Shown here: one piece after another, positions 63,332 through 64,000 of the stretch
Position numbering within the stretch: position 1 is the first letter of the stretch
Layout: each line of letters opens with the position of its first letter
Origin: Paramacrobiotus metropolitanus
Lineage: Eukaryota; Tardigrada; Eutardigrada; Parachela; Macrobiotidae
Direction of reading: 5' to 3'
Assembly (NCBI RefSeq): GCF_019649055.1
Contig: NW_026570230.1
Coordinates: 1,302,001 to 1,366,000 of the forward strand
Length of the DNA stretch: 64,000 bases
Position numbers and translations under genes: made by a program
Notes under the pieces: generated by a model
What the model was told of the DNA's origin: nothing
Seen by the model: the letters and a program-made list of their open reading frames with translations, nothing else
Database searches by the model: none

Positions 63332-64000
63332 ATGGGGACCTTGACGAAAGAGCTGCTAAAGTACTTCAACACGAACGATCTTTATGAGCTCTTCAACATT
63401 CCGAAAACTGCTACGGATGAAGACCGTATGTTTTCCCCATCTGCACGCATGTTTATTCGGGTATTTGTCATTTCGGATTTTCTGCAGTAAAGCGCGCCTA
63501 CCGTAAGATCTCCCTGGCAGTCCATCCGGATCGCGTGGCTGAAGAGGATAAGGAGTCTGCCACCGTGAAATTCCAGGTCGTTGGGAAGGCTTATTCTATC
63601 TTGTCGGATAAGCAGAAACGGAGACGCTACGACAGAAATGGTACTGCTTCAGTCAAGCATACACTGTACAGTTGTAGATATTCAGCTTTGCGCAGGAGTC
63701 GTCGATGACGAGCTGGTTTCCGACACGGATCGCGATTGGTATGCCTACTATCGCGATATGTTCCCCGAAGTGACGACCGAAGATATCGATGCATTTATTC
63801 AGGAGTATACAGGTACTGGCACGCGCCTTTTTCGCAGTAGATCACTATTTGAAATAGGCCTCAGGCCTGCTATAATTTTTGACAGATATTTTATAGTGAT
63901 TAATCAGAGTCAAAAATACCATATCGAGAAATTCTGGTTTTAAGTTTTTGGAAGTCATTAATTCTAAGGCAATTATGGCGTTGTGTTGCACTAAGTACAT
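63332..64000 (+). CDS. DNAJC9: DNAJC9-like J-domain protein (3' end beyond window)
   Basis: Seen: exons 63332-63425, 63488-63640 and 63696-63812 join in phase, and the gene continues past the edge. Start [21 protein letters not shown]-domain with [10 protein letters not shown], the catalytic HPD ([13 protein letters not shown]) and [18 protein letters not shown]. Then comes the DNAJC9-specific segment ([20 protein letters not shown]) joined across the intron from VVDDELVS. Known: DNAJC9 is an Hsp70 co-chaperone that also chaperones histone H3-H4. The window ends before the C-terminal histone-binding part. Downstream of 63812 no confident exon is visible up to the window end. Confidence 0.92.

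Overview
This is animal nuclear DNA. Genes are split by very short introns (often about 35-70 bp, with GT...AG ends), coding density is low, and mobile-element debris is common. Two homeobox genes (bsh/Bsx and Gbx), an ionotropic receptor, a gustatory-receptor-like gene, an SLCO transporter and a DNAJC9 gene fit an ecdysozoan. A tardigrade is my best guess from the compact introns and receptor types, but that is inference; no ribosomal or mitochondrial marker is present to settle it.

Left part (1-8 kb): three cell-surface receptor genes, all on the minus strand. They are an adhesion GPCR with a mucin-like Thr/Ser stalk and a GPS site (running off the left edge), a gustatory-receptor-like seven-helix protein, and a single-pass leucine-rich-repeat protein. 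About 4 kb without a gene then precedes a plus-strand brain-specific homeobox gene (12.0-14.0 kb), whose homeodomain is completed by a 15-nt microexon.

Middle (16.5-36.2 kb): two paralogous small genes with MGGC N-termini and Gly/Asp/Ser/Cys-rich tails (16.5 and 21.7 kb) flank a broken non-LTR retrotransposon on the minus strand. They are followed by an ionotropic receptor (22.7-24.3 kb, minus), an SLCO/OATP transporter of about 14 exons (25.1-30.8 kb, minus) and a divergent rhodopsin-like GPCR (34.9-36.1 kb, plus).

Right part (36.8-64 kb): 36.8-51.7 kb is a graveyard of non-autonomous elements. It holds a 2.1 kb element with about 430-bp inverted repeats, an 810-bp TA-flanked element, a 225-bp nested-hairpin element, a 2.9 kb element with 139-bp inverted repeats and a 9-bp target duplication, and a 560-bp foldback element with a CTATA duplication. 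A Gbx gene (53.8-56.1 kb, minus) follows, then about 7 kb without a gene that may hold regulatory DNA, and the 5' part of a DNAJC9 gene at the right edge (plus).

The genes do not form an operon. The shared theme is membrane and chemosensory receptors interspersed with two neural-patterning transcription factors. Exon joins were checked by reading-phase continuity; where a join could not be resolved this is stated.
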